Positions 5,445-5,777 of a stretch of DNA of 5,777 bases are shown here, one piece after another. Origin of the DNA: Planctomycetales bacterium. GTDB taxonomy: Bacteria > Planctomycetota > Phycisphaerae > SM23-33. The stretch spans positions 1-5,777 of the forward strand of contig JAUVIQ010000190.1 in assembly GCA_030592655.1 (NCBI GenBank), read 5' to 3'. Both the position numbers and the translations under genes were made by a program. The notes under the pieces are model-generated. The model saw only the letters and a list, made by a program, of their open reading frames with translations, made no database searches and was not told the DNA's origin. The first letter of the stretch is position 1. Every line of letters begins with the position of its first letter.

Positions 5445-5777
5445 TGATTCTTGGGGCTGTTACCAAGGGATGGGGTATAGCCAACCTTATCCTCGTCGGT
5501 GGGGCGTTGGCATTGGCGACTGCCGTCGGTCCTGGATTCAAGGCGTTGCGATTGGCTGATGATTTCGGTACGGAGGTGGTTTTGTTGCTTCGCTTGGTGC
5601 TTCGCCGTTGGCGTAAAGCATTGAAGGCGACGTATTTCCTCTGGGGTATTCTGGCAATGGTGGTGGTGCTTGCGCCGATATGGGCAGGTATGTTCATTCA
5701 GGGTGGCGATGAGTTCGCGGGGGTATTCAATCGTGACGTTTTTCAGCGTATCACCGGCTCCGGCGAGACTCCGCCAC
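5438..5777 (+). CDS. ArnT/PMT-type glycosyltransferase, continuation in the -1 frame; runs off the window
   Basis: From about 5438 the frame with codons starting at 5438, 5441 and 5444 is open to the end of the window. It reads VVMILGAVTKGWG, the counterpart of the LG.A.LTKG motif that follows the WKWAVGLG segment in PMT-type enzymes, so it joins smoothly to the preceding fragment. It then gives a hydrophobic helix (ANLILVGGALALATAV), a basic cytoplasmic stretch (LLRLVLRRWRKALKA), another helix (YFLWGILAMVVVLAPIWAGM) and FNRDVFQRITGSGETPP, which resembles the loop before the PW(Y) region of the family. Restoring one G in the GGG run at 5436-5438 fuses both frames. Alternatively an ATG at 5444-5446 overlaps the upstream stop (TGATG) behind a GGTGGTG stretch and could allow coupled re-initiation. 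The frame is also open further upstream, but that part resembles nothing and overlaps the first fragment. The C-terminus is outside the window. Confidence 0.75.
   Translation, partial: MVMILGAVTKGWGIANLILVGGALALATAVGPGFKALRLADDFGTEVVLLLRLVLRRWRKALKATYFLWGILAMVVVLAPIWAGMFIQGGDEFAGVFNRDVFQRITGSGETPP

Overview
The window carries the distal half of a Tad (tight adherence) / Flp-type IV pilus assembly operon, followed by a second module for lipid-linked envelope chemistry. All genes I can support are on the + strand. No RNA gene, CRISPR array, insertion sequence or recombinase is visible. Intermediate GC, a Tad operon ending in an FHA-membrane protein, missing Shine-Dalgarno sequences at several starts, and tandem 7-bp repeats between genes suggest an environmental Gram-negative bacterium. 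I would guess Planctomycetes/Phycisphaerae or a related lineage, but this is an impression with low confidence.

Layout. Positions 1-741 are the C-terminal 246 residues of the CpaF/TadA secretion ATPase. 738-1619 is TadB, overlapping cpaF by 4 bases, and 1693-2652 is TadC. 2729-3841 encodes a protein with an N-terminal FHA domain, one membrane helix and a helical, TPR-like C-terminal half. A strong intrinsic terminator at 3877-3908 closes this unit. 3914-4849 is a flippase-like / lysylphosphatidylglycerol-synthase-type membrane protein. From 4887 to the window end runs an ArnT/PMT-type GT-C glycosyltransferase that is split by an apparent -1 frameshift near 5436-5444: the N-terminal part stops at 5444 and the C-terminal part continues in another frame, open to the last base.

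How the genes work together. CpaF hydrolyses ATP in the cytoplasm and drives the TadB/TadC inner-membrane platform that extrudes Flp pilin. The FHA protein is placed to act as a membrane-bound accessory or regulatory factor. The downstream pair looks like a separate transcription unit, in which a polyprenyl-linked sugar or lipid might be handled by the flippase-like protein and used by the GT-C enzyme. That functional link is inferred only from adjacency.

The most unusual content is in the two longer gaps inside the Tad operon. Both are filled with short tandem heptanucleotide arrays of different sequence: GTAATTR and TTACGAR before tadC, ATTGCGG and CCTAGTC before the FHA gene. The CCTAGTC array also gives a regular four-tract G-quadruplex motif on the template strand. 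I see no convincing wholly new multi-gene system here.
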